A stretch of DNA of 64,000 nucleotides. Origin: Fodinibius sp052060035. GTDB taxonomy: Bacteria > Bacteroidota > Rhodothermia > Balneolales > Balneolaceae. The notes under the pieces are model-generated. The model saw only the letters and a program-made list of their open reading frames with translations. It did not search any database and had not been told where the DNA came from. The position numbers and the translations under genes are program-made. Shown in pieces: positions 16,301-25,187 of the stretch; position 1 is the stretch's first letter; each line of letters opens with the position of its first letter. The stretch lies in assembly GCF_052060035.1 (NCBI RefSeq), contig NZ_JBPOEA010000002.1:372001-436000 (forward strand), written 5' to 3'.

Positions 16301-16747
16301 ATGGGACATTTTGAAAAAAAGTCTGCAAAGTCAGATCCAACAATTTCATTGACGGCTATGCCAGACATTATTTTTATGTTGCTCATCTTTTTTATGGTGA
16401 CAACAGTACTGCGCGAAGTTACTTTGCAGGTTCAAGTTAATTATACGCGTGCAGAAAATATCGAGAAGATAGAACAAAAACGACTTGTTAGTTACATCTA
16501 TGTTGGTCCTGAAAAACTTCAGGGTAATCGAGTAGGTAATACCAAAATCCAGATCGATGATGCTATTATCGATGATGTTGGTGCTGTTCAACAGCTCATG
16601 TATGACAAGTTGAAAGAAGAACCACGTCTTATTGTGTCATTAAGAGTACACGATGAAACTGAGTTTGGTATCGTAACAGATATTCAGCAAGAACTCAGGG
16701 AGGCAGGTACACTTCGCATTAATTATTCTACCAAGCAAGAAATGTAA
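16301..16747 (+). CDS. exbD: ExbD/TolR-type biopolymer transport protein (second copy)
   Basis: Second ExbD, 148 residues, with the channel helix MPDIIFMLLIFFMVTTVL containing the conserved Asp and a periplasmic domain ending in GTLRINYSTKQEM. It is diverged from the first copy (different periplasmic domain), so this is not a recent duplication. A terminator directly after the gene closes the exbB-exbD operon. Confidence 0.88.
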   Translation: MGHFEKKSAKSDPTISLTAMPDIIFMLLIFFMVTTVLREVTLQVQVNYTRAENIEKIEQKRLVSYIYVGPEKLQGNRVGNTKIQIDDAIIDDVGAVQQLMYDKLKEEPRLIVSLRVHDETEFGIVTDIQQELREAGTLRINYSTKQEM

Positions 16748-16769
16748 TTTTACTAATCTAACTTTTGTT

Positions 16770-16806
16770 AAAAAAGGCAAGTGCACTCTGTGTACCTGCC
16801 TTTTTT
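16770..16806 (+). terminator. Terminator after the exbB-exbD cluster
   Basis: AAAAAAGGCA (16770-16779) pairs with TGCCTTTTTT (16797-16806) around a 17-nt loop that can itself pair partly. It ends 15 nt before the thiL start chosen here, which is one reason to reject the longer thiL reading frame that would begin inside it. Confidence 0.75.
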
Positions 16807-16821
16807 GTTTATATAAATATT

Positions 16822-17862
16822 ATGGATAAAGATTCTTTTCGTTCAATTCAATCCATTGGTCGTTCTCAACTTGTTGAGGAGCTGATGGAACATGCAACCT
16901 TTGAGAAGCCGTCAGTACTTCAAAGTTATGGTGACGACACAGCAGTATTACAAGATGGTGATGATCTTCAACTATTGACTTCTGAGACATTTATGGAGGG
17001 AGTTGATTTTGATCTTACTTATTTCCCCCTTCACCATCTGGGTTATAAAATAGCAGTTGCTGCTGTCAGCGATGTTTATGCCATGAATGGAAATCCTGAA
17101 GTGGTTTTAGTGAATTTAGCAGTGCCTAATAAAATTTCAGTTGATATGCTGAAAGAAATCTATAAGGGGGTAGAAGCGGCTTCTAAAGATTTTGAATTCC
17201 AAATTGTTGGGGGCGACTTGACAGCCTCACATCAAATATTGAGTGCAAGTATCAGTTGTTATGGAAAGGTAGCCAGAGAAAAAATAACCTATCGCAAAGG
17301 TGCTCATAAGGATGATGCCATTTGTGTAACAGGTGATTTAGGGGGAGCTATTGCCGGATTGCGTATTTTGATGAGAGAAAAAGAGTATTGGGAACAAGAG
17401 GGGGCTGAGCAGGCTTTTCAACCTGATTTAGATGAATATGAATATGTTGTAAAACGACAGTTAGTTCCCATCGGTCGGAAAGATTTTATCCAAAAGATTG
17501 ATGAGTTAGATATTGTGCCATCATCAATGATTGATATAACCCAAGGATTAGTATCTGAGTTAAAAAATTTGGCAAATGCATCCGGAGTCGGAGCTCATAT
17601 TTATGGGGCAACGATCCCAATTTCTTTGAAAACACGTCATGTAGCCGATGAAATGAAAGAAGACGTGGACAAGTATGCTCTATATGGAGGAGAGGATTTT
17701 GAGTTGATGTTTACCTTGCCTGAAAAGGATGTAGAGACATTAACCGATGAATTTTCTGACTTTTCAGTCATTGGGAAAATAACTGAACGAGATGAAGGTG
17801 TTAAAATGCAGCAGGCCGAGGGCGATATGATCTTTTTTGAGGATCCCGAAGAAGATCAATAA
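16822..17862 (+). CDS. thiL: Thiamine-monophosphate kinase
   Basis: Last step of thiamine diphosphate synthesis: ThiL phosphorylates thiamine monophosphate with ATP. Family motifs are GDDTAVL (metal/ATP), SETFMEGVDFDL, AAVSDVYAMNGNP, GGDLTAS and the C-terminal LYGGEDFELMF. The open frame extends back to 16765, but that would begin before the upstream terminator stem. The ATG at 16822 (MDKDSFRSIQSIGR) gives a normal 346-residue protein, so I choose it. A terminator follows. Thiamine diphosphate is the cofactor of the 2-oxoglutarate dehydrogenase encoded further along. Confidence 0.92.
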   Translation: MDKDSFRSIQSIGRSQLVEELMEHATFEKPSVLQSYGDDTAVLQDGDDLQLLTSETFMEGVDFDLTYFPLHHLGYKIAVAAVSDVYAMNGNPEVVLVNLAVPNKISVDMLKEIYKGVEAASKDFEFQIVGGDLTASHQILSASISCYGKVAREKITYRKGAHKDDAICVTGDLGGAIAGLRILMREKEYWEQEGAEQAFQPDLDEYEYVVKRQLVPIGRKDFIQKIDELDIVPSSMIDITQGLVSELKNLANASGVGAHIYGATIPISLKTRHVADEMKEDVDKYALYGGEDFELMFTLPEKDVETLTDEFSDFSVIGKITERDEGVKMQQAEGDMIFFEDPEEDQ

Positions 17863-17889
17863 TGAAAATTATTATCCAATAACTATTAG

Positions 17890-17920
17890 AGCCGACCGTT
17901 TTAGATGGTCGGCTTTTGTT
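17890..17920 (+). terminator. Terminator after thiL
   Basis: AGCCGACC (17890-17897) pairs with GGTCGGCT (17907-17914) around a 9-nt loop, followed by TTTGTTTTTT. Confidence 0.85.
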
Positions 17921-18029
17921 TTTTATTTAATTATTATGATTAACTAATTAATAACGAAGCAAATACGCAGAGCAGGAATATTTGCCGTATATTGTACTAC
18001 TGTTTGAATGAATAATTGAGTATTGATAC

Positions 18030-20084
18030 ATGTCTGAGAATAAAAAACAACCAAAAGATAAAAAGGGAGACTCAAAGAATCCGTTAAAAGGAACGGATAA
18101 TGCTCCCAAATTTCCCATTTGGATCTATGCAGTTTTGTTGTTAGTACTGCTTGGAATACAGTTTTACTTTATGAACCCTGATGCCGGGAATAAAATAAAG
18201 TATAGTACCTTCCTGGAATACGTGGAAAAAGGATATGTAGAAGAGATTACTATTAAAAATGGTGCTTATATAAATGGTAAGTACACTGAAAAAGCAGTTA
18301 AGGATGGAATCATAACGCCGAATGCAGAAGATGAAAACCAATGGACGCTTTCATCTACTTCTCAGGGAAATCGTTTTACAAGTATTATGCTTGAGGGGGA
18401 TGAGATTCGCCCGGTGTTGGATGCAAATGATGTAGCTTACGATGTCCAAATTGAAGAGGATTGGTTTAGCGGGATTCTTATTTGGCTGTTACCGATTGGA
18501 TTAGCCATTATTTTCTGGATCTACATTTTTAGAAGAATGAATCCCGGACAGCAGGTTTTAAGTATTGGCAAGAACAAGGCTTCCTTATATGATAAACAGG
18601 CAGAGAATCAAGTATCCTTTAAAGATGTTGCCGGTCTTGAAGAGGCCAAAGCCGAAGTGGAAGAGGTTGTCGAATTTCTTCAAAATCCCCAAAAGTTTAC
18701 CAAACTGGGCGGAACACTTCCTAAAGGCGTATTATTAGTTGGCCCTCCGGGTACCGGTAAAACACTGTTGGCCAAAGCTACCGCCGGAGAAGCTGATGTA
18801 CCCTTTTTCAGTTTAAGCGGATCGGATTTTGTAGAAATGTTCGTTGGGGTAGGAGCCGCTCGCGTTCGTGATTTGTTTAAGCAGGCTAAAGAAAAAGCAC
18901 CGTGCATCATTTTTATTGATGAGATTGATGCCATTGGTCGCAGTCGCGGTAAAGGTATGCAGATGGGATCAAATGACGAGCGTGAGAATACGCTCAATCA
19001 GTTACTCAGCGAAATGGATGGCTTTAATACTGATAAAGGGGTAATCATCATGGCTGCTACCAATCGTCCTGATGTGCTTGATTCTGCCTTATTGCGACCC
19101 GGTCGTTTTGATCGGCAAATCCTTATAGATAAACCCGACCTGCGTGGTCGTGTGGAAGTTCTTAAAGTTCACACACGTAAATTAAAGCTTGCCGATGATA
19201 TTGATCTCAAATTGCTGGCTTCACAGACTCCCGGTTTTGCCGGAGCTGAGTTAGCTAATCTTTGTAACGAAGCAGCCTTGATGGCGGCACGTCGTGAAAA
19301 AGATGCTGTAGAGATGGAGGATTTCCAGGATTCTATTGAGCGTGTTATTGCCGGACTCGAAAAGAAGAATAAACTTATTAGCCCCAAAGAGCGAGAGATT
19401 GTAGCCTATCACGAGTCGGGGCATGCCATTGTGGGATGGTATCTTGAACATACCGATCCAGTACTTAAAGTGAGCATTGTACCCCGTGGACTGGCAGCTT
19501 TGGGATATACCCTTCAAACCCCGCTTGAGGATCGTTTTTTGATGACGACTGAAGAGCTCAATGATAAGATTTGCGCACTCTTGGGCGGACGTGTTGCCGA
19601 AGAAATTATATTTGGACGCATCTCTACCGGTGCACAAAATGATCTTGAGCGTATTACGAATATGGCCTTTGCCATGGTCGCCGAATACGGCATGAGCGAA
19701 GAGTTAGGATATTTATCTCTTAAAGATTCTCAAAATCCCGAAAACAGTTATGGATTCAACAAAAAATATTCTGAACATACGGCTGAGCGGATTGATGAAG
19801 CCGTAAAATCAATTATAAAGCAAAATTATGAGCGCACTAAAGCGTTGATTACCGAGCATAAAGAAAAACTTGAGCAAATGGCTGAAACTCTGCTCGATAA
19901 AGAAGTGCTTGATCATAATGATTTAAAAGAATTGCTTGGAGATCATCCCGAGGGAAAATATCCTGAGGGTATCTTCAGAAATGAGGTGCCGTCCAAAAAG
20001 TCAAATGGATCGAACGAGAAAAGTTTTGAGGAAGAAATGGAACAAACCATAGAAGAAGACCCTTCCTCATCAGATCCTAATTAA
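18030..20084 (+). CDS. ftsH: ATP-dependent zinc metalloprotease FtsH
   Basis: Membrane-anchored AAA+ protease that degrades misfolded membrane proteins and some regulators. Two helices (about 29-51 and 147-168) flank a periplasmic domain. The AAA module has Walker A GPPGTGKT (near 237-244), Walker B IIFIDEIDAIG and the second region of homology ATNRPDVLDSALLRPGRFD. The zinc site is HESGH (461-465). At 684 residues the length is normal for Bacteroidota. It has a short low-complexity C-terminal tail rich in Ser and Glu. No terminator is evident in the 408-nt spacer that follows. Confidence 0.96.
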   Translation: MSENKKQPKDKKGDSKNPLKGTDNAPKFPIWIYAVLLLVLLGIQFYFMNPDAGNKIKYSTFLEYVEKGYVEEITIKNGAYINGKYTEKAVKDGIITPNAEDENQWTLSSTSQGNRFTSIMLEGDEIRPVLDANDVAYDVQIEEDWFSGILIWLLPIGLAIIFWIYIFRRMNPGQQVLSIGKNKASLYDKQAENQVSFKDVAGLEEAKAEVEEVVEFLQNPQKFTKLGGTLPKGVLLVGPPGTGKTLLAKATAGEADVPFFSLSGSDFVEMFVGVGAARVRDLFKQAKEKAPCIIFIDEIDAIGRSRGKGMQMGSNDERENTLNQLLSEMDGFNTDKGVIIMAATNRPDVLDSALLRPGRFDRQILIDKPDLRGRVEVLKVHTRKLKLADDIDLKLLASQTPGFAGAELANLCNEAALMAARREKDAVEMEDFQDSIERVIAGLEKKNKLISPKEREIVAYHESGHAIVGWYLEHTDPVLKVSIVPRGLAALGYTLQTPLEDRFLMTTEELNDKICALLGGRVAEEIIFGRISTGAQNDLERITNMAFAMVAEYGMSEELGYLSLKDSQNPENSYGFNKKYSEHTAERIDEAVKSIIKQNYERTKALITEHKEKLEQMAETLLDKEVLDHNDLKELLGDHPEGKYPEGIFRNEVPSKKSNGSNEKSFEEEMEQTIEEDPSSSDPN

Positions 20085-20192
20085 AGATCGCCTTTATAAC
20101 TTTCTTCATAGCACATTGCATAATGGGTGGGAAGGGTAAAACCTATCTTCACTTACTCAAAACCCACTTGTTAACATTCTCTTAAAATTAGA

Positions 20193-20221
20193 ATAACAGA
20201 GCCATAACTGTGGCATAACAG
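20193..20221 (-). promoter_or_regulatory. Three 7-bp repeats at 11-bp spacing, Pho-box-like
   Basis: On the plus strand ATAACAG, ATAACTG and ATAACAG begin at 20193, 20204 and 20215, exactly 11 bp apart. Read on the minus strand they are CTGTTAT-N4-CAGTTAT-N4-CTGTTAT. This is the architecture of a Pho box (7-bp CTGTCAT-like units, 4-bp spacers) bound by PhoB-type response regulators. A near -7 element, TATTCTTG (20241-20248), follows at 19 nt, as expected for an activator-dependent promoter lacking a -33 box. The rest of 20085-20492 contains the inverted repeat described next and no credible gene. Confidence 0.45.
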
Positions 20222-20229
20222 TTATGCAA

Positions 20230-20296
20230 TCTAAGTATGCTATTCTTGATGTAACAAATTGAGGATACTCCTTTAAACTAAATCAGCATACTTAGA
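20230..20296. repeat. 12-bp inverted repeat flanking a putative transcription start
   Basis: TCTAAGTATGCT (20230-20241) and its exact reverse complement AGCATACTTAGA (20285-20296) are 43 bp apart. The left arm overlaps the putative -7 element of the beta-helix lipoprotein gene and the right arm lies in the predicted leader. A DNA-level function (two sites for a dimeric or looping regulator) is therefore as possible as an RNA stem. A separate 9-bp dyad, CATAACTGT/ACAGTTATG (20203-20211 and 20218-20226), overlaps the Pho-box-like repeats. Confidence 0.5.
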
Positions 20297-20492
20297 ATGA
20301 ACTTGTCCCATCTTATTACTAAGAAATTTTTTAATACCTCAATAGTATATCAGATGGTATCCCTTCTAAATACTACCATTGGAGAAGGTAATAGTATGAT
20401 AATACTGATTTTAACTAATGCTAATTTCAGCATTATAAGTTCTCCACCTCAAACAAATCCGCAAATCAAACCTAATCTTATATAGATAAGTT

Positions 20493-22022
20493 ATGAAGAT
20501 ACTAAAACATACAGCTGGCCTATTAGTAGTGTTGGCTTTATTTATTTCATGTAACGACGATAATGGCAATGATCCTAATCCTCCCAGTGCAATAGCTCCT
20601 GAAGCTCAGAGCGTACTTGTGGGTGAGTCTGTGGATGTTACTTTCAGTGTGTCTGTAGATGCTGGATACGAATCTGCAAGTATATCTACAACCAATGGAG
20701 AGGCTTCTATCTCTTCAGAGCCCGAAGCTGGTGCTACAAGCGGTGATATTGTTGTTAGCTATACGGGTAACGCATCCGGCGCTGGTTCCATTGAACTGAC
20801 GGTAACTGACGTGGATGGATTAACGGCAAATGCTACGGCTGTTATCAATGTGGGCGAAGAGCAGAAGGAATTCCGCATTACGGAGAACATTACCGAAGAC
20901 ACGACTTGGGAAGATGGCAAAACCTACATTCTCGGAGGACGTATAATTGTGGAGCCCGGAGCCACTCTTACCATTGAAGGTGGAGCGGTAGTGAAAGGTG
21001 AAGCTGGAAGTGGATCGAATGCTACTGCACTTCTGGTTGCCCGTGATGCGACGTTAAATGCCAATGGTACTGCCCAAGCGCCCATTATCTTTACTTCTGT
21101 AGCAGATGAAATTACCCCTGAAGATATCGACAACGGCAACTTTGGAAGCCCGAACTTGGATGAGACGCAAAATGGTCTTTGGGGTGGTGTAATTGTACTT
21201 GGGAATGCTCCGATATCTTATAGTGATGACAGCGGAGATAAATCAGAAGCACAGATCGAAGGTATTCCAGCTACTGAAACACTTGCCTTGTATGGTGGAA
21301 ATGATCCAGACGACAGTTCCGGTACCTTAAGGTTTGTAACGATCCGCCATGGTGGAGCAAACATTGGAGCCGGTAACGAAATCAATGGTCTTTCTTTAGG
21401 TGGCGTTGGACGTGGAACTACGATCGAAAATATTGAGATTGTTGCCAACCAGGATGATGGTGTTGAATGGTTTGGGGGTACAGTCAATGTAACCAACGTA
21501 TTGGTTTGGAATAACGGGGATGATGCTCTTGATACTGACCAAGACTGGCAAGGAACCGTAGATAACGTTGTGACTATAAGTCCTGATGGTTCTACAATGG
21601 AACTTGATGGTCCTGAAGGTTCAAGTGCTACGGTCAGTGGTAATGCACATACCATTAAAAATGTATCTTCTTACGTAGAAACTAACGGTTCGGAACTAAT
21701 CGATGTTGATGCCAACACGAACGTAATTATTAGTAATGTTGTGTTCTTCGGCTTAGCCACTGATGAGAGTGGAAATGCTGACAACATGTTCTCAAGTGAT
21801 TATGCAGATTATGCCAGCAATTCCAATGGCTATGCAATAACAGCAATTGAAGCGGTTCTGCCTTCCGGTACGGCACTTGCTGATTACTTCCCTCAATCTC
21901 TGGTAGATGCTGGCGAAGTTGAAGAAGTAGCTGATGCCCAAAGCGGTACAGGAGCTGATGCTTCTGTTTTCGGCTGGACATGGGCCAGCCAGTCAGGCAC
22001 TCTTTCAAATATCGGACTTTAA
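20493..22022 (+). CDS. Surface lipoprotein with right-handed beta-helix fold
   Basis: The 509-residue product has a lipoprotein signal with the lipidated Cys at residue 20 (ALFISC), an Ig/cadherin-like domain (about 30-115, ending before GEEQKEF), and then a long Asn/Gly/Asp-rich region with regularly spaced beta strands (GGRIIVEPGATLTIEGG, IIFTSV, WGGVIVLGNAPI, LRFVTIRHGG, IENIEIVAN) typical of a parallel beta-helix. Function is unknown. The partner is the TonB-dependent receptor gene 104 nt downstream, so it probably acts as its surface-exposed binding subunit. The Pho-box-like sites upstream suggest, but do not prove, phosphate-starvation control. Confidence 0.75.
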   Translation: MKILKHTAGLLVVLALFISCNDDNGNDPNPPSAIAPEAQSVLVGESVDVTFSVSVDAGYESASISTTNGEASISSEPEAGATSGDIVVSYTGNASGAGSIELTVTDVDGLTANATAVINVGEEQKEFRITENITEDTTWEDGKTYILGGRIIVEPGATLTIEGGAVVKGEAGSGSNATALLVARDATLNANGTAQAPIIFTSVADEITPEDIDNGNFGSPNLDETQNGLWGGVIVLGNAPISYSDDSGDKSEAQIEGIPATETLALYGGNDPDDSSGTLRFVTIRHGGANIGAGNEINGLSLGGVGRGTTIENIEIVANQDDGVEWFGGTVNVTNVLVWNNGDDALDTDQDWQGTVDNVVTISPDGSTMELDGPEGSSATVSGNAHTIKNVSSYVETNGSELIDVDANTNVIISNVVFFGLATDESGNADNMFSSDYADYASNSNGYAITAIEAVLPSGTALADYFPQSLVDAGEVEEVADAQSGTGADASVFGWTWASQSGTLSNIGL

Positions 22023-22042
22023 TTCATTACCCCTTTCGTTCC

Positions 22043-22070
22043 GACTTGCCCTCAATTGGGAGGGCAAGTC
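22043..22070 (+). terminator. Intercistronic hairpin between the lipoprotein and receptor genes
   Basis: GACTTGCCCTC (22043-22053) and GAGGGCAAGTC (22060-22070) form a perfect 11-bp stem with a 6-nt loop, followed by ATTCTTTAAA, a poor T tract. It may act as a leaky terminator or an mRNA-stabilising element that keeps lipoprotein output above receptor output. Confidence 0.55.
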
Positions 22071-22126
22071 ATTCTTTAAAACAGCACTTCGTTAGTAACA
22101 CTTATAAAAAATTTGTGATCAGTAAT

Positions 22127-25027
22127 ATGAAATTCGCTAAACACATTATTTTAATCTTGTTTTTTGGTTTGGCCCAGCTCGGTTATGGTCAGAGTCAGGA
22201 AGGTACCATTAGAGGTAAGGTTATTGATGCCTCCAGTGGAGAACCACTCATTGGAGTAAACGTTTTAGTGGTCGGAACATCGCAAGGAGCAAGTACCGAT
22301 GTTGATGGAGCCTTTAATTTGGAAGTGGGATCAGGTACACATAATCTCCGTTTATCCTATATTTCTTACCAAAATAAAACCGTAGAAGGCATTGAAGTAA
22401 AGGCCGGAGACATTACAGTTTTGGATAATATCGCCCTTTCAACGGCTACTACAGAAATGGAAGAGGTAGTAGTTACCGCGGGAGCAGTAAGAAATTCTGA
22501 AGCCGCCATGCTGACAATGAAGAGAACATCCCCTAAAATGTTAGACGGTATTTCTTCTGAAAAATTTGATAAAATCGGGGTTTCGGATGCTGCTGAAGCA
22601 TTAAAAAAAGTAACAGGCGTATCGGTAGAAGGCGGTAAATATGTGTATGTACGTGGCCTTGGAGATCGATACACTAATACGATGCTCAACTCAGTTGAGA
22701 TTCCAAGCTTGGATCCCAATCGGAATAGTTTACAGGTTGATATTTTCCCATCCAACCTGATTGAAAATATGGTAATAAACAAAACGGCTTCTGCAGAACT
22801 ACCGGCCGATTTCACGGGTGGGATCGTAAATATTGAAACGGTCGATTTCCCGGATCGCCCAATATTGGATATTTCCACAAGTTTTACCTATAACCCCGAT
22901 ATGCACTTTAATAGTAAGTATTTGACCTATAAAGGCAGTAATACCGATTTTCTCGGATTTGATGATGGGGTTCGTAAATTACCGGATAATGCAAGAGGGG
23001 AGAATATTCCTTCTCCACTAAATGGAGCTCCTGACAGTGAAGTTAATGATTTCATAAATAGTTTTAATTCAACACTCGGACCAAAACAGGAAGCCAATAA
23101 CGCCGATTACAGCGTTGGGCTTACTTTGGGTGATCAATATCCGGTAGGCAATGATAATACACTTGGATATATCATTTCCGGGAAATACAGTAATACAACA
23201 AAATATTATAACAATTTTGAATACGGAGAATGGCAAAATGCTTTGGACGCGGAAAACTTTGATTTGGTTCGTTCTACCACCCAAAACGGTATCGTGGCAG
23301 AGAATAACGTATTGCTTGGAGGGTTAGCTGGAGTTGCCTATAAGAATGGCCGGTCAAAATTTAAACTTACCGGTATGCGCTTGCAAAATGGGGAAAGCAG
23401 ATCTGCTAACTTTCGAATCGATAACAGTGAAAGTGCTCCTGGTCAATCTGGTTATATTGGCGAATCCTACAATTTAGCATATAGTGAACGAAGTATTACA
23501 AACTTTTTGCTGAATGGAACACACTATTTTGATAAAACGGATTGGGAGGTAGATTGGAGAGTTTCTCCTACCTTTTCAACCATGAATGATCCCGATTTAC
23601 GTAGAACTACCTTTACCATAAGATCTAATGGTGACTACATCTTTAATGCTGGGGCCGGGGGATTTCCAAGCAGAACCTGGAGATATATGGATGAAATGAA
23701 TCTGGTAAGTCGGGTGAATGTCACTGGTAATTATTCATTGTTTGGTAACCCTGCAAAAGTAAAATTCGGAGGGAGCCACGTATATAAGCAACGCGATTAT
23801 GAAATTTTGTCCTACAACGTTTCTTTTTTTGGTACCCAGCCTGAATGGAAGGGAAATCCATCAGAAGTATTAACAGATGATCACATTTATGGGAATGGAA
23901 ATGGTGGAACCATTTATTATCAATCAGGCAATGCTGATCCCAACCCAAACGCCTACAATTCTAATGCTTCAAATACGGCTTTTTACGTATCCAATGAGTT
24001 TAGTCTGATTCCCAATGTAAAAACGAACTTCGGTCTCAGGGTCGAAAACTTTGTATTACGTCATACGGGCCGGGATATTTCATATGCTCAAGGCAATACC
24101 GAAGCAGGTATCAACTTTGACGATCAGAAAGTGCTTGATGCTCTTGACTTCTTCCCATCAGCAAATGTAATCTATAATATATCTAATAAGACGAACGTGC
24201 GGGCTTCATACTCAAGAACGATAGCACGGCCTTCGTTTAAGGAGATGTCGTTTGCTCAAATTATAGATCCAATCTCAAACCGGATATTTAACGGTGGTTT
24301 ATATTCCATAGGAAGTTGGGATGGGAATCTACACGAAACCAGAATCAATAACTTTGATTTTCGATTTGAAACCTTTTTAAATGGCAATCAACTCATATCC
24401 CTCAGTACGTTCTATAAAACATTTGACGATCCCATCGAACTTGTTAGGCTTCGCGCTTCTGCCACATCCAGCGAGTTTCAGCCACGAAATGTTGGAAACG
24501 GAGAAGTGTATGGTGCAGAATTCGAGCTACGAAAGTCGTTTAATTTCTTATCCGAGTCATTAACCAATTTTGGATTTAGTACAAATGTAACCCTCGTGAA
24601 ATCGTTAATAGATATGACCGAAGAGGAGTTTAACGCCCGTAAGAATAGAGAGAAGCAGGGGCAAAATATTGATGATCAACGTCAAATGGCGGGACAAGCA
24701 CCATATATTATCAATGCCGGCCTTACCTATGATAATGCCGATTTAAACATGGATGCCGGTCTGTTCTATAACCTCAAAGGGAAAACACTGGTATTAGTGG
24801 GAGGCGGAACGTACCCCGATGTCTATACCGAACCATTTCGTAACCTCAACTTCAATTTGAACAAATCTTTTGGTCAACAAAGTCAGTATTCATTAAGCGT
24901 AAACGTTTCCAATATTCTGAATGACCGAAGAGAAGAGTTTTATCATGGTTATAATACTGCAGATAAAATTTATGAGGGCTATAGCCCCGGAAGAACCTAT
25001 AGCATAGGTTTTAAATATTCATTCTGA
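22127..25027 (+). CDS. TonB-dependent outer-membrane receptor
   Basis: Imports a substrate through the outer membrane using TonB energy. Order of parts: signal peptide (MKFAKHIILILFFGLAQLGYG then Q), carboxypeptidase-regulatory-like beta-sandwich (about 27-105), plug domain with VRGLGDRYTNT and LDPNRNSLQ, and a 22-strand barrel ending in the aromatic C-terminus SIGFKYSF. The open frame extends upstream to 21980, overlapping the previous gene and its hairpin; the ATG at 22127 precedes a proper signal peptide, giving 966 residues. It lacks the SusC-type STN domain and has no SusD partner. The substrate is unknown; phosphate-containing compounds are my inference from the promoter. Confidence 0.9.
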   Translation: MKFAKHIILILFFGLAQLGYGQSQEGTIRGKVIDASSGEPLIGVNVLVVGTSQGASTDVDGAFNLEVGSGTHNLRLSYISYQNKTVEGIEVKAGDITVLDNIALSTATTEMEEVVVTAGAVRNSEAAMLTMKRTSPKMLDGISSEKFDKIGVSDAAEALKKVTGVSVEGGKYVYVRGLGDRYTNTMLNSVEIPSLDPNRNSLQVDIFPSNLIENMVINKTASAELPADFTGGIVNIETVDFPDRPILDISTSFTYNPDMHFNSKYLTYKGSNTDFLGFDDGVRKLPDNARGENIPSPLNGAPDSEVNDFINSFNSTLGPKQEANNADYSVGLTLGDQYPVGNDNTLGYIISGKYSNTTKYYNNFEYGEWQNALDAENFDLVRSTTQNGIVAENNVLLGGLAGVAYKNGRSKFKLTGMRLQNGESRSANFRIDNSESAPGQSGYIGESYNLAYSERSITNFLLNGTHYFDKTDWEVDWRVSPTFSTMNDPDLRRTTFTIRSNGDYIFNAGAGGFPSRTWRYMDEMNLVSRVNVTGNYSLFGNPAKVKFGGSHVYKQRDYEILSYNVSFFGTQPEWKGNPSEVLTDDHIYGNGNGGTIYYQSGNADPNPNAYNSNASNTAFYVSNEFSLIPNVKTNFGLRVENFVLRHTGRDISYAQGNTEAGINFDDQKVLDALDFFPSANVIYNISNKTNVRASYSRTIARPSFKEMSFAQIIDPISNRIFNGGLYSIGSWDGNLHETRINNFDFRFETFLNGNQLISLSTFYKTFDDPIELVRLRASATSSEFQPRNVGNGEVYGAEFELRKSFNFLSESLTNFGFSTNVTLVKSLIDMTEEEFNARKNREKQGQNIDDQRQMAGQAPYIINAGLTYDNADLNMDAGLFYNLKGKTLVLVGGGTYPDVYTEPFRNLNFNLNKSFGQQSQYSLSVNVSNILNDRREEFYHGYNTADKIYEGYSPGRTYSIGFKYSF

Positions 25028-25040
25028 TACTTAAGAATAT

Positions 25041-25106
25041 CTCACATATCAGATGTGAGGTGTGCTGATCACAGGGAGGTGCCGTTGATTCGGGGCCTCC
25101 TTTTTT
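25041..25106 (+). terminator. Double hairpin terminator after the receptor gene
   Basis: CTCACAT (25041-25047) pairs with ATGTGAG (25053-25059). A second stem from GGAGG (25075-25079) and CCTCC (25096-25100), extended by inner pairs, runs into TTTTTT. It separates the receptor gene from the arsenic operon. Confidence 0.75.
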
Positions 25107-25149
25107 ATTCCAACAGATTATTTGTTTGACAAAAGACACTATTGATTGT

Positions 25150-25179
25150 ACCTTTAATCGTAATTTTGCGATTAAAGGT
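25150..25179 (+). promoter_or_regulatory. ArsR operator and promoter of the arsenic operon
   Basis: An 11-bp perfect inverted repeat (25150-25160 and 25169-25179, core CTTTAATCG/CGATTAAAG) has as its 8-bp spacer exactly TAATTTTG, a Bacteroidota TAnnTTTG -7 element. Binding of ArsR would cover the promoter. It ends 8 bp before the arsR start codon, so the mRNA leader must be extremely short or absent. Confidence 0.75.
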
Positions 25180-25187
25180 TAAGGGAT

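Noticed and set aside
16765..16821. N-terminal extension of ThiL
   Set aside because: The extension would be encoded inside the terminator stem of the exbD operon and does not match the family.
20297..20485. 62-codon open frame in the spacer before the beta-helix lipoprotein gene
   Set aside because: It has low-complexity AT-rich composition, no recognisable motif and overlaps the leader region of the next gene. It most likely is not translated.
21980..22126. 49-residue extension of the TonB-dependent receptor
   Set aside because: It overlaps the end of the lipoprotein gene and its hairpin, and would bury the signal peptide.
22366..22878. 170-residue reading frame on the minus strand inside the receptor gene
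   Set aside because: It is an antisense shadow of the plug domain, with composition driven by the coding strand.
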